Source: Bacteroidales bacterium UBA5833 (GTDB lineage: Bacteria > Bacteroidota > Bacteroidia > Bacteroidales > Lentimicrobiaceae). From it: a stretch of 64,000 bases of DNA. Under the pieces are notes generated by a model that saw only the letters and a program-made list of their open reading frames with translations, was not told the origin of the DNA and ran no database searches. Positions 55,450 to 64,000 of this stretch are shown here, one piece after another; position 1 is the first letter of the stretch, and every line of letters begins with the position of its first letter. The position numbers were made by a program, and so were the translations under genes. Location of the stretch: contig DJGZ01000041.1 of assembly GCA_002433025.1 (NCBI GenBank), positions 70,101 to 134,100 of the forward strand, in the 5' to 3' direction.

Positions 55450-57786
55450 ATGCAACACTTTTCCAGAATTACTATCCTAACTGCCATCCTACTGGCAATC
55501 AGCACATCAGGAATATTCGCACAGAACGGAACCGTACGCGGATTTGTCTATGAGCAGGAGACCGGGGAGCCGGTTATTTTTACGAATGTTTATTTTTACA
55601 AAACCACATACGGATCATCCACCGATGTGAACGGATACTTTACCATTACAAAAATTCCCGACGGGCAGTATACATTGATGGTAACCTATCTTGGTTATGA
55701 CACCCTGCGCGAACAGGTGACAATAAAAGGCAATACAGTACTGACGAAAAAACTGTTTCTGACCAAATCGGCCTTTAACCTGGACGCGGTACAGATAACA
55801 GCAGAAAGGGAAGAGGCCAGAAGCGACACACGTACTTCGGTGATCAAGCTGACGCCTAAACAAATCAGCCGTATCCCGACCATTGGCGGTCAACCAGACC
55901 TGGCGCAATACCTCCAGGTGCTGCCCGGTGTAATTTTCACCGGCGACCAGGGCGGGCAGCTCTATATCCGTGGGGGCTCCCCGATTCAGAACAAAGTGCT
56001 GCTCGACGGAATGATTATCTACAACCCCTTCCATTCCATCGGGCTGTTTTCGGTTTTCGACACCGATATTCTGCGTAATGCTGATATTTATACCGGAGGG
56101 TTCAATTCCCAGCATGGCGGCCGCATTTCATCGGTAATGGACCTTACCACCCGCGACGGTAACAAGAAACACCTGGCCGGGAAAGCGGGGGCCAGCACAT
56201 TCGGTGCAAAGCTTATGCTCGAAGGTCCGTTGAAAAAGCAGACCGACGATAGCCCCAGCAGCATTTCGTTCCTGCTGTCGGCGAAAAACTCTTACCTGAA
56301 ACAAACCTCAGATCTTTTCTATAACTACATTGATTCTGCCGGACTCCCGTTTAATTATACCGACGTATACGGGAAAGTATCGGTCAATGCTGCAAACGGC
56401 TCCAAAGTCAATTTCTACGGTTTTAATTTCAACGACAAGGTAGACTATACAGATCTGGCAACCTATCAGTGGAATGCAACAGGCGGGGGCACCAACTGGG
56501 TGGTGATACCCGGCAACAACCCGGTTCTGATGGAAGGTAACTTTGCTTATTCATCCTACAACATTACCATGGAGGAAGGATCGCTTCCCGCACGCTCCAG
56601 CGAAATCAACGGCTTTAACCTCGGACTGGGATTTACCTATTTCCTGGGAAAAGATGAGATCAAATACGGTTTGGAAATGCTCGGGTTTAAAACCGCGTTC
56701 GACTTTTACAATTCAGTTGGAAGGCAAATCTCCCAGACGGAAAACACCACTGAAATTGCTGCTTTTGTAAAATACAAAATGACCCGCGGAAAACTGCTTT
56801 TCGAACCGGGCTTCAGGATTCAGTATTATGCATCCCTTGGAAATTTCTCGCCTGAGCCCAGACTGGCGATGAAATACAATTTCTCGGATAATTTCAGGAT
56901 GAAAATGGCCGCCGGCCTTTACTCTCAGAACCTGATCAGCGCCAACTCCGACAGGGATGTGGTTAACCTGTTCTATGGTTTCCTTTCCGGGCCCGACAAC
57001 CTGCAGGAGACCTTCGATGGCAAAAAGGTTACCCATAAACTTCAGAAAGCAGGCCACATTATCCTGGGCGCTGAAATAGACCCCCTGCCGAATGTCAGTG
57101 TAAACGTTGAGGTCTATTACAAGGATTTCTCGCAACTTACAAACATCAACCGCAACAAGGTATTTGATGACGACAACGGGGAATACAATAAAGTTACAGA
57201 CAGTATTAACTATAAACCGGAATATCTGCGCAAGGATTTTATCATTGAAAACGGCGATGCAAATGGTTTTGACGTATCCGTTAAATATGATTCGCGGAAA
57301 ATCTATTTCTGGGCCGTGTATTCGCTGGCATATGTCAACCGCTTCGACGGGCTGATTAACTACGTTCCCCACTACGACAGAAGACATAACGTTAATCTTG
57401 TGAGTTCGTACCGCTTCGGCAAAGAGCTCAACTGGGAATTCAACGCCCGTTGGAACCTGGGTTCGGGCTTCCCCTTCACACAGACCCAGGGATTCTACGA
57501 GCAACTTACGTTCCAGCAGGGAGCGGGAACAAATTACCTGACATCAAACGGTCAGCTTGGCATCATTTACGCTGATTATAACAAAGCCCGCCTGCCCTAT
57601 TACCACAGGCTTGACTTCAGCCTGATGCGCAGGTTCAGGATCGGAGAAAAAGGCATCCTTGAATTTAACCTGAGTGTAACCAACATCTACAACCGCGAGA
57701 ATATCTTCTACGTTAACCGTATTACGGGAGATAAGGTTTACCAGTTGCCTGTTATGCCTAGTTTCGGCATGACTATGAGTTTCTGA
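55450..57786 (+). CDS. TonB-dependent outer-membrane receptor with carboxypeptidase-regulatory-like domain
   Basis: A 778-residue receptor. Signal peptide (about 1-24), then a CarboxypepD_reg-like domain (about 26-110, VRGFVYEQETGEPVIFTNVYFYK), a plug domain (PDLAQYLQVLPGVIFTGDQGGQLYIRGGSPIQNKVLLDGM), and a 22-strand barrel ending in phenylalanine (GMTMSF), as outer-membrane proteins do. No SusD partner follows, so it is not a typical polysaccharide utilisation pair; the substrate is unknown. Confidence 0.92.
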   Translation: MQHFSRITILTAILLAISTSGIFAQNGTVRGFVYEQETGEPVIFTNVYFYKTTYGSSTDVNGYFTITKIPDGQYTLMVTYLGYDTLREQVTIKGNTVLTKKLFLTKSAFNLDAVQITAEREEARSDTRTSVIKLTPKQISRIPTIGGQPDLAQYLQVLPGVIFTGDQGGQLYIRGGSPIQNKVLLDGMIIYNPFHSIGLFSVFDTDILRNADIYTGGFNSQHGGRISSVMDLTTRDGNKKHLAGKAGASTFGAKLMLEGPLKKQTDDSPSSISFLLSAKNSYLKQTSDLFYNYIDSAGLPFNYTDVYGKVSVNAANGSKVNFYGFNFNDKVDYTDLATYQWNATGGGTNWVVIPGNNPVLMEGNFAYSSYNITMEEGSLPARSSEINGFNLGLGFTYFLGKDEIKYGLEMLGFKTAFDFYNSVGRQISQTENTTEIAAFVKYKMTRGKLLFEPGFRIQYYASLGNFSPEPRLAMKYNFSDNFRMKMAAGLYSQNLISANSDRDVVNLFYGFLSGPDNLQETFDGKKVTHKLQKAGHIILGAEIDPLPNVSVNVEVYYKDFSQLTNINRNKVFDDDNGEYNKVTDSINYKPEYLRKDFIIENGDANGFDVSVKYDSRKIYFWAVYSLAYVNRFDGLINYVPHYDRRHNVNLVSSYRFGKELNWEFNARWNLGSGFPFTQTQGFYEQLTFQQGAGTNYLTSNGQLGIIYADYNKARLPYYHRLDFSLMRRFRIGEKGILEFNLSVTNIYNRENIFYVNRITGDKVYQLPVMPSFGMTMSF

Positions 57787-57824
57787 CCAAAACTTCAACA
57801 GCTCTTTTTCAGGATGAACTGTTG

Positions 57825-58277
57825 CTATTCTTTGTCTTTTGAATCGATGATAATGGTAACCGGGCCATCATTGACAAGTTCGATCTGCATCATGGCGCCG
57901 AACCAGCCTGTCTGAACTTCCAGACCTGTGGTTTGCTTCACCTGCTCCACAAACATCTCATACAGCGGGATGGCTGTTTCGGGCCGGGCTGCCCGTATGT
58001 AGGAAGGACGGTTCCCTTTCCTGGTGCTTGCATGCAGCGTAAACTGACTGACAACCAGAACACTGCCCTTGACATCCGTCACTGAAAGATTCATCACGCC
58101 ATCAGTATCAGGAAAAATCCTTAATCTTGAAATCTTCCCGGCCAGCCAAGCCACATCAGATTCACTGTCAGCCTCTTCAATACCCAGCAAAATCAGCAGC
58201 CCCTCGCCTATCCGGCTGGTTCCATAATTGCTGCTGCGTACTTCGGCCTTGCTGACACGTTGAATTACCACTCTCAT
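57825..58277 (-). CDS. dtd: D-aminoacyl-tRNA deacylase
   Basis: A 150-residue enzyme that removes D-amino acids (and glycine from tRNA-Ala) mischarged on tRNA. It begins MRVVIQRVSKAEV, and the catalytic SQFTL motif and the late NDGPVT (Gly-cisPro type motif) are both present. Normal length. It is 38 bp downstream of rsgA, so the two are probably one operon. Confidence 0.95.
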   Translation of the reverse strand: MRVVIQRVSKAEVRSSNYGTSRIGEGLLILLGIEEADSESDVAWLAGKISRLRIFPDTDGVMNLSVTDVKGSVLVVSQFTLHASTRKGNRPSYIRAARPETAIPLYEMFVEQVKQTTGLEVQTGWFGAMMQIELVNDGPVTIIIDSKDKE

Positions 58278-58315
58278 AAATCAGATTGTAAAATTTACGT
58301 TTGCGTTACCGGAAT

Positions 58316-59257
58316 CTAATCCCATTCACTTTCTTCAAAATATTCATCATTGATAATACTGATATAATTGTTGTACCGGTCCGGATGAATGCGTCCTTCG
58401 GCGAGCGCTTTCTTCACGGCACAGCCCGGTTCATGAAGATGGGTACAATCGTTGAACTGACATTGGTGCATCAGATTGCGCATTTCAGGGAATCGTTCGG
58501 CAACCTCCTGCCTGTCGAAATGCACCAGGCCAAATTCCTTGATTCCGGGTGTATCAATAACAAAACCACCAAAACTCAGGGGCAGCATTTCTGCAAAAGT
58601 GGTGGTATGTTTCCCTTTATTATGATAGCCGGATATTTCACCCACCTTACGCATCAGTCCGGGTTCAATCGAATTGATGAGCGCTGTTTTGCCTACGCCG
58701 GAATGCCCGCTGATCAGGCTGACTTTGTCTTTTAAAAGAGCAACCGCTTCTTCCTTCCCGGCTCCGGTCAGGGCAGAAGTGCGGATACAACTGTATCCCA
58801 GAGACGAATATAGGGTAATCAGTTCATCAAGGCGACTGAGTTCCGGCCCGGTGATCAGGTCACACTTATTGAAAAGGATTGCAGCCGGGATGTGATAGGC
58901 TTCGGCTGTAACCAGGAACCGGTCGATAAAACCGGTAGATGTTCTTGGCTTTGACAAGGTTACCATCACCACTGCCTGATCAACATTTGCTGCAATGATG
59001 TGCGACTGCTTCGACAAGCGGGTGGCTTTCCGGATTATGAAGTTACGGCGGTCGCTGATGCTTTGTATCAGGCCAACCGGCTGATCCGGCTGCAAAATAA
59101 ACTTCACTTTGTCACCAACCGCCAGCGGATTGGTTGAGCGAATTCCCATGATCCTGAAATTACCCTTCAGCTTGCATTCTGTCATCATGCCTCCGGGCGA
59201 CATAACGGTACACCAGCTCCCGGTTGAACGAACAACAATGCCTTCAAGCAGATCCAT
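58316..59257 (-). CDS. rsgA: Ribosome small-subunit-dependent GTPase A
   Basis: A 313-residue circularly permuted GTPase that helps mature the 30S subunit. An N-terminal OB-fold (to about 70) precedes the permuted motifs in the order G4 (NKCD), G5 (TSALTG), G1 (SGHSGVGKTAL), G3 (DTPG). A C-terminal zinc knuckle (MHQCQFNDCTHLHEPGCAV) is present. Confidence 0.95.
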   Translation of the reverse strand: MDLLEGIVVRSTGSWCTVMSPGGMMTECKLKGNFRIMGIRSTNPLAVGDKVKFILQPDQPVGLIQSISDRRNFIIRKATRLSKQSHIIAANVDQAVVMVTLSKPRTSTGFIDRFLVTAEAYHIPAAILFNKCDLITGPELSRLDELITLYSSLGYSCIRTSALTGAGKEEAVALLKDKVSLISGHSGVGKTALINSIEPGLMRKVGEISGYHNKGKHTTTFAEMLPLSFGGFVIDTPGIKEFGLVHFDRQEVAERFPEMRNLMHQCQFNDCTHLHEPGCAVKKALAEGRIHPDRYNNYISIINDEYFEESEWD

Positions 59258-59726
59258 AGCATCAGATATTATTTAACTTTGTAATATGCACCCTGAATTC
59301 ACACAGGCAGGAATACCTCTTTCCCGGAAAGAAAAAAAACCTCCCCGACCGACTGGTAAATCCGCCTTTCCTGCAAATGAAGTCAGTGTACAATCTTTAA
59401 AAAACAGCCCCACACTGCTTTAAAAATCCAGGAAAACCCCGGCCCCTCCCTTTTAAACTCCGGCCTGCCAATAATTCCGCCATTCATTAATCGCCTGCGA
59501 CAAGCCTTTAATTTCAACTCTTTTTTAAAGATTTTACTGCAAAATAAAGCATAAACATTGCAGTAAGCTAAATTTCTTTATATATTTGTCTCTATTCGGG
59601 AATCTTCTGAACCTACTGCCTGCCTCTGATCCTTATTTTTCAATGATTCTTTCAGCCTGCCATTTCCCAATAAAAGTCAATTCAAAGTCAATGCATATAC
59701 ACTTTATTTGACCAAATCCTGTAATT
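59258..59726. other. Non-coding region with operator-like inverted repeat and promoter
   Basis: No gene is evident. TACTGCAA (59535-59542) and TTGCAGTA (59558-59565) are perfect 8-bp inverted copies with a 15-nt spacer. TATATTTG at 59581-59588 matches the -7 consensus, so the inverted repeat covers the likely -33 region and could be a repressor site. A second TAACTTTG at 59274-59281 has no obvious gene downstream. Confidence 0.5.
59581..59588 (+). promoter_or_regulatory. Candidate -7 element (TATATTTG) for the PrsW-like gene
   Basis: TATATTTG matches TAnnTTTG and lies about 140 bp before the start at 59727. Confidence 0.45.
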
Positions 59727-60392
59727 ATGGAGAGATACTACTTTACTTTGCTGATTTCGCCATTGTTGTTTGTCTGCCTGTATTTTTACCTTAAATACAG
59801 GTATCCCAAAGGAGAGTTCGGATTGCTTTTCAAGGCATTGTTATACGGACTTGTCATGGCTTTACCGCTGGTTGCGCTGGATCAGGCCGCACATTATCTC
59901 AGGATTGACGGCGCCATGAGTTTGCGCAGGATGATTATATATTCTTTTGTTTTCATTGGCTTTGCCCATGAGTTTTCTAAATTCCTGCCCCTGCATTATG
60001 ACATCACACGCAGGAAAATCTTCGGCGGTGCTGCTGATGGAATTGTATATGCCATGGCTATTGCCCTGGGATTGACCACCCTTTTTGCCGCTTATTATAC
60101 ATTTTTTGGCAATCACACCGAAGCAGACTGGTTGTACCTGATCACTATTGGACCAATGAACGCCCTTTTTGCCGTTATTCTGGGATTTTTCACCGGGATG
60201 GGGAAAATGCGCAAAAACCGTTTTATCGATTCCATGACCGGGCTGGGGGCCGCCACTTTTTTTCACGGGGTATTCCGGTTCACGCTGCTCAGCAATGATG
60301 TCCTTTTCTTTGCTGCTTTTGCGGCAGGCACACTGCTGATTGCAGCCATCCTGATCCACCGGAGCAAATACATCAAACCGGATTCAAAGTAA
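59727..60392 (+). CDS. PrsW-like polytopic membrane protein (possible intramembrane protease)
   Basis: A 221-residue membrane protein with about seven helices. It resembles the PrsW/glutamic-type intramembrane protease family. HEFSK (81-85) takes the place of the usual EExxK, so the first glutamate is a histidine. DGIVYAMAIALGL and FFHGVFRF fit the second and third family motifs. The changed first motif makes activity uncertain. It overlaps the convergent dprA by 9 bp. Confidence 0.6.
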   Translation: MERYYFTLLISPLLFVCLYFYLKYRYPKGEFGLLFKALLYGLVMALPLVALDQAAHYLRIDGAMSLRRMIIYSFVFIGFAHEFSKFLPLHYDITRRKIFGGAADGIVYAMAIALGLTTLFAAYYTFFGNHTEADWLYLITIGPMNALFAVILGFFTGMGKMRKNRFIDSMTGLGAATFFHGVFRFTLLSNDVLFFAAFAAGTLLIAAILIHRSKYIKPDSK

Positions 60393-61502
60393 ACGGTAAA
60401 TCTTTCCCGGAAGACTTTTCACCAATCCCTCAAATTCCAGGTTAAGCAATGCAGCGGCTACCTTGCTGGTTTGCATTCCCGAGTTAATGCAAATCCTGTC
60501 GAGGCTGCATTCCCCGTTTTCCTGCAATATTGCCATTACGGCCTCTTCATCTGGCTTTAGCTGAACAAAAAGTTTGCGTTGTGTAACCGATGGCTTTTCC
60601 GCCGGTTTGTCCCACCCCATGATGTACATGACATCGGCGGCCGATTGCAGCAGGGCAGCGCGGTTGGTCTTGATCAGGTTGTTGCAGCCTTCCGACATCG
60701 GGTCACCGATTCTGCCGGGAACCGCAAACACATCCCGGTTGTATGAATTCGCTATATCCGCTGTAATCAGGGCACCTCCCTTACCGCCTGCCTCAATCAC
60801 AATGGTGGCATCGGCCAAACCGGCAATTACCCGGTTGCGCCTGGGAAAATTCTCCCGGTCGGGATTGGTACCACTCAGAAACTCTGTAATCAGCCCGCCA
60901 TGCTCCTGCATACGCTGGGCCAGGATATTATTCTGCGCGGGATAAATCCTGTCGAACCCATGGGCAAGCACGCCAACGGTCCTTAGCCCTTCATCCAGGG
61001 CCGATTTATGGGCGCAGGTATCAATTCCGTATGCCAGTCCGCTGACCACCAGTACATCCAGCTCCTTCAGTCCGGCGATCAGCCTGCGGCACATTTCACG
61101 CCCGTATTCCGTTGCGCGCCGGGTACCCACCACACTCACAATTCGTGGCGCATTCAGATCGGCATTTCCAAGCGAATAGACCAGCACCGGGCTGTCGGCA
61201 CAGTGTTTCAGGCGCTCCGGGTAACCTTTCTCAGTAAAAAAGCTTGTGCGGATACTGTATTTCTGCACAAACTCCACCTCTTCACCGGCCCTTTTCAAAA
61301 CATCGCGATGGCTGAAAATCACCTCAATGGTAGCCTCGCCTATCCCCGGAATTTTCCGCAGAACCTGCCGGTTTTCCCTGAAAACCGCTTCGGGGCTGCC
61401 GGTGTACGAAACCAGCTTGCGTGCATTGATATCGCCTATCCCCGGAATCAGGGTGAGGGCAATCTGATAAAGGAGTGCTTCGGCTTCCATAAACAGAATC
61501 AT
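60384..61502 (-). CDS. dprA: DNA processing protein DprA
   Basis: A 372-residue DprA/Smf protein that loads RecA on incoming single-stranded DNA during transformation. An N-terminal helix-hairpin-helix (LIPGIGDINARKL, KIPGIGEATI) precedes the Rossmann-like core with VGTRRATEYGREM, VSGLAYGIDTCAHKSAL and EAGGKGGALITADIANSYNRDVFAVPG. A winged-helix C-terminus (from about 310) closes it. The gene is normal in length and intact. Confidence 0.94.
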   Translation of the reverse strand: MILFMEAEALLYQIALTLIPGIGDINARKLVSYTGSPEAVFRENRQVLRKIPGIGEATIEVIFSHRDVLKRAGEEVEFVQKYSIRTSFFTEKGYPERLKHCADSPVLVYSLGNADLNAPRIVSVVGTRRATEYGREMCRRLIAGLKELDVLVVSGLAYGIDTCAHKSALDEGLRTVGVLAHGFDRIYPAQNNILAQRMQEHGGLITEFLSGTNPDRENFPRRNRVIAGLADATIVIEAGGKGGALITADIANSYNRDVFAVPGRIGDPMSEGCNNLIKTNRAALLQSAADVMYIMGWDKPAEKPSVTQRKLFVQLKPDEEAVMAILQENGECSLDRICINSGMQTSKVAAALLNLEFEGLVKSLPGKIYRLL

Positions 61503-61990
61503 TGTTGTCCGGGGAAAATATTCTAATTTGACCGGAATGCTTTAAATGTGTAGGTTTCAGAAGATTGTAACAGCATACAACTTACATTTTAAATATTTCG
61601 CCAATAAGCGATGCACTGAGCCTGCCGAAGTGGCACTAAGGCATCAGGTTGCACAAAGCCTGTCCCGATTTATCGAAATTTATTTTTTATTATTTAGTGA
61701 TACTTAGTGTCTTCGTGTCTTTGTGGCAAATTCTTTCTTTATCTTATCCGGACAATGGTGAAACAGAATAAGTATAGCGAATTTAAAAATTCCTGAAATT
61801 ACTTCGACACTTCTGCCCGGGGTATTTTTTTCAACAGCTTCCCTTTGCGCCCTTCCGTTCAATACCCTGCCTGCGCAGATGAGCGCGGCCAAAGCTCAGC
61901 CCCGGCCATGCATTTCAGATATTTGCAGGGAATCACGGCCGGATTCCGTGAATAAGGCTCCGGCTTATTATATTTGCATAAAAACCGGAA
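61503..61990. other. Non-coding region with two widespread dispersed-repeat motifs
   Basis: No gene is evident. At about 61613-61635 lies CCTGCCGAAGTG preceded by CACTGAG, a motif common as a dispersed repeat in Bacteroidota. At about 61698-61728 lies CTTAGTGTCTTCGTGTCTTT followed by GTGGC, another widespread intergenic repeat; read on the minus strand it yields the familiar spurious tail ATKTRRH. Confidence 0.5.
61969..61976 (+). promoter_or_regulatory. Candidate -7 element (TATATTTG) for the glycosyltransferase
   Basis: TATATTTG matches TAnnTTTG and lies 14 bp before the start at 61991, giving a very short leader. Confidence 0.5.
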
Positions 61991-63124
61991 ATGAGCCAGA
62001 GGAAGCCCCGTATACTTGTTTGTCCGCTCGACTGGGGCCTTGGCCATGCCACCCGCTGCATCCCGGTAATCAGGAGTCTGATGAAAGCCGGCGCCCTGCC
62101 GGTGATCGCAGCCGATGGCCATCAGTTTCAATTGCTCCGCCTCGAATTTCCCGGCGCCGAGTTTGTCAACCTCCGGGGATACCGGGTTCATTACAGTAAA
62201 AGAATCCCCGCGGGGATTCAAATACTGCTTCAGACACCCCGCCTGCTTTTCAATGTTTACCGCGAACACCTGAAACTCAAAAAACTGATAACATCCCTGG
62301 ATGTTGATGCGGTGATTTCCGACAACCGTTACGGTCTGTGGCACCAGCGCACCTGTTCCGTACTGATCACCCATCAGTTGAATATCCTTCCGCCTCCGGC
62401 TTTAAGCGTTTTCAAACCATTGGTGCATAAACTTGTCCGGTTTTTTATCCGCCGTTTTCATTTTTGCTGGGTACCTGACCTGGCAACCTCCCCCAACCTC
62501 TCAGGGTATCTTTCACATGGTAAGACCCTGCCTGAAAACACAAGCTATATCGGGCTGCTGAGCCGGTTCAACGAGAATCCTGAAAATGAGAAACAAATTA
62601 AATTATACGATATTGTGGCCATTGTTTCGGGGCCTGAGCCCCAAAGGAGTATTTTCGAGCAGATTTTGACAGAACAGCTCCCGCCGTCCGGTAAAAAATG
62701 TTTGATACTCCGTGGAGTTCCGGGCGATCAGGAGATCATATCCATCAGGAAAAACCTAGATGTGACAAATCATCTGCCGTCAGATATGCTTGGCAAATTG
62801 CTCCGAAGCGGTCCCCTGGTGATTTGCAGGGCAGGATATTCAACCCTTATGGAGATTGCAACGATGGCAAACAAGGCCATACTGATTCCCACACCCGGCC
62901 AGACCGAGCAGGAGTACCTTGCTGAAACACTTGATAAATCAGGCATTTATGTGGCCTGCAGGCAGGATAATTTAAACCTGAAAACAGCCATTGCAGAAGC
63001 GGAGCGGCGACCGGGCCTCAGCATTCAACAGGAAAATCAACTGCTTGAATCAGCAATAAAAGCACTTATGGAAAGTATTGAACTGGGCCCTCCGGCCGGC
63101 CTTAGCCGGAATGGAACTCTGTAA
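61991..63124 (+). CDS. GT-B glycosyltransferase (MurG/GT28-like)
   Basis: A 377-residue glycosyltransferase of GT-B fold. The N-terminus ILVCPLDWGLGHATRCIPVI carries the glycine-rich loop of MurG/UDP-glucuronosyltransferase relatives. The C-terminal GPLVICRAGYSTLMEIATMA and LIPTPGQTEQEYLAE form the nucleotide-sugar site. It is too divergent and lacks neighbours to be MurG itself. The acceptor is unknown. Confidence 0.82.
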   Translation: MSQRKPRILVCPLDWGLGHATRCIPVIRSLMKAGALPVIAADGHQFQLLRLEFPGAEFVNLRGYRVHYSKRIPAGIQILLQTPRLLFNVYREHLKLKKLITSLDVDAVISDNRYGLWHQRTCSVLITHQLNILPPPALSVFKPLVHKLVRFFIRRFHFCWVPDLATSPNLSGYLSHGKTLPENTSYIGLLSRFNENPENEKQIKLYDIVAIVSGPEPQRSIFEQILTEQLPPSGKKCLILRGVPGDQEIISIRKNLDVTNHLPSDMLGKLLRSGPLVICRAGYSTLMEIATMANKAILIPTPGQTEQEYLAETLDKSGIYVACRQDNLNLKTAIAEAERRPGLSIQQENQLLESAIKALMESIELGPPAGLSRNGTL

Positions 63125-63156
63125 ATCAAAGCCGCATCCTTTGCCAATTTAATCGT

Positions 63157-63164
63157 TACATTTG
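63157..63164 (+). promoter_or_regulatory. Candidate -7 element (TACATTTG) for lgt
   Basis: TACATTTG matches TAnnTTTG and lies 17 bp before the lgt start. Confidence 0.55.
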
Positions 63165-63181
63165 CACTTTAATCCATTTTT

Positions 63182-63970
63182 ATGCTACTCAATCAGATAA
63201 GCTGGGACATAAGTCCGGTCATTTTCAGCCTGGGAAGCCTGCATATCAGGTGGTACGGCCTTTTTTTCGCATTATCCTTTTACCTGGGTTACGTCATCCT
63301 CGAAAAACAGGTATTCAGGCGTGAGGGCCTGCCCATCGGCCTGCTCGACCGGCTGGCCACATATGTAGTCATAGGCACCGTTGTTGGTGCCCGGCTGGGG
63401 CATGTATTTTTCTACGAACCGGCCTCATACCTCCGCGACCCCCTCAGCATACTGAAAATATGGGAAGGCGGGCTGGCCAGCCACGGCGCAGCCATCGGTA
63501 TATTGCTGGCCTTGTGGATCTTTAAACGCAAGTCGGGCAAAACTTACCTCTGGACCCTCGACAGGCTGGTGATTGTAGTTGCGCTCGGCGGCTTTTTTAT
63601 CCGCATGGGCAACCTGATGAACAGCGAAATATACGGACACTACACTTCTTTACCATGGGGATTTGTTTTCCTGCGCGACGGAGAAACCGGGCCCAGGCAC
63701 CCGACACAGATTTATGAGGCGCTTTCATACCTTATCCTGTTCTTCGCCTTGCTGAAGTATTACATCAGCAACTACAAAAAGCTGAAAGAAGGGTTTATCT
63801 TCGGGGTCTTCCTCATCGTGCTGTTTGGCGTCCGTTTCCTGATTGAATTTGTAAAGGAGCCGCAGGTCGCCTTTGAACAAACCATGACGCTGAATATGGG
63901 TCAATGGTTAAGTATCCCGTTCATACTTGCCGGCGCAGGACTGCTCTGGTATACCAATAAAAAGAAATAA
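63182..63970 (+). CDS. lgt: Prolipoprotein diacylglyceryl transferase
   Basis: A 262-residue inner-membrane enzyme with seven helices that moves a diacylglyceryl group from phosphatidylglycerol to the lipobox cysteine of prolipoproteins. Signature segments are IRWYGLFFALSFYLGY near the N-terminus, GGLASHGAAIG (with the essential histidine), and FIRMGNLMNSEIYG, the Lgt signature with the essential arginine. HPTQIYEAL follows. The gene is complete and ends 30 bp before the window edge. Confidence 0.95.
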   Translation: MLLNQISWDISPVIFSLGSLHIRWYGLFFALSFYLGYVILEKQVFRREGLPIGLLDRLATYVVIGTVVGARLGHVFFYEPASYLRDPLSILKIWEGGLASHGAAIGILLALWIFKRKSGKTYLWTLDRLVIVVALGGFFIRMGNLMNSEIYGHYTSLPWGFVFLRDGETGPRHPTQIYEALSYLILFFALLKYYISNYKKLKEGFIFGVFLIVLFGVRFLIEFVKEPQVAFEQTMTLNMGQWLSIPFILAGAGLLWYTNKKK

Positions 63971-64000
63971 GACCGGTATTAATCCGTAACTTTTCAACAA

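Noticed and set aside
55450..57786. SusC/SusD polysaccharide utilisation locus
   Set aside because: The receptor lacks a following SusD lipoprotein and nearby glycan enzymes; rsgA and dtd follow on the opposite strand.

Overview
The window looks like a chromosomal piece of a Bacteroidota bacterium, probably an uncultivated member of the Bacteroidales or a close relative. Three signs support this. Five secreted proteins end in type IX secretion (T9SS) type A sorting domains. gldF and gldG are present together with an outer-membrane TonB-dependent receptor that carries an N-terminal carboxypeptidase-regulatory-like domain. Many genes are preceded by TAnnTTTG, the -7 element of Bacteroidota promoters, while Shine-Dalgarno sequences are mostly weak.

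Layout. 1-6000: the end of a methyltransferase gene, then a complete rnfBCDGEA operon (ferredoxin:NAD+ oxidoreductase ion pump) closed by a hairpin terminator. 6.1-13.0 kb: a GH5 glycanase with CBM6-like and T9SS domains, a repetitive YadA-head/S74-chaperone surface protein, and a PatB-type C-S lyase. 13.1-20.3 kb: an accessory zone. It holds three clusters of a REP-like palindromic repeat, a GIY-YIG nuclease gene sitting exactly between two of them, a DUF4143 ATPase plus ParB-like pair, and a foreign-looking block at about 14.19-17.02 kb with odd codon use, a cysteine-rich protein and 35-bp inverted repeats near its ends. 20.3-28.5 kb: phoH, two tandem C10 cysteine proteases with CUB domains, and an S8 subtilase, all three proteases with T9SS tails. 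28.8-33.3 kb: histidine degradation (hutI, ftcD), marC and an HD hydrolase. 33.5-36 kb: a KAS III gene broken by one extra G in a G tract, and a DEAD-box-like helicase. 36.3-40.4 kb: two different phosphate transporters, the second behind a Pho-box-like direct repeat. 40.6-46.6 kb: a BNR/sortilin-like T9SS cargo, a DUF418 membrane protein, a lipoprotein, a Dabb protein and a SAM hydroxide adenosyltransferase. 46.8-55.3 kb: gldF-gldG-DUF4340, a sugar epimerase, yjbQ, an icd-gltA operon and a DUF393 protein. 55.4-64 kb: a TonB-dependent receptor, rsgA-dtd, a PrsW-like protein, dprA, a glycosyltransferase and lgt.

Together the genes describe a heterotroph that secretes glycanases and proteases through T9SS, degrades histidine to glutamate, runs the oxidative entry of the TCA cycle and conserves energy with Rnf. 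The most unusual part is the 13.1-20.3 kb zone. The pairing of a single-domain GIY-YIG nuclease with flanking REP-like arrays is the best candidate for an undescribed mobile or repeat-maintenance system. The cysteine-rich block beside it is either a transfer from a distant donor or an assembly chimera.
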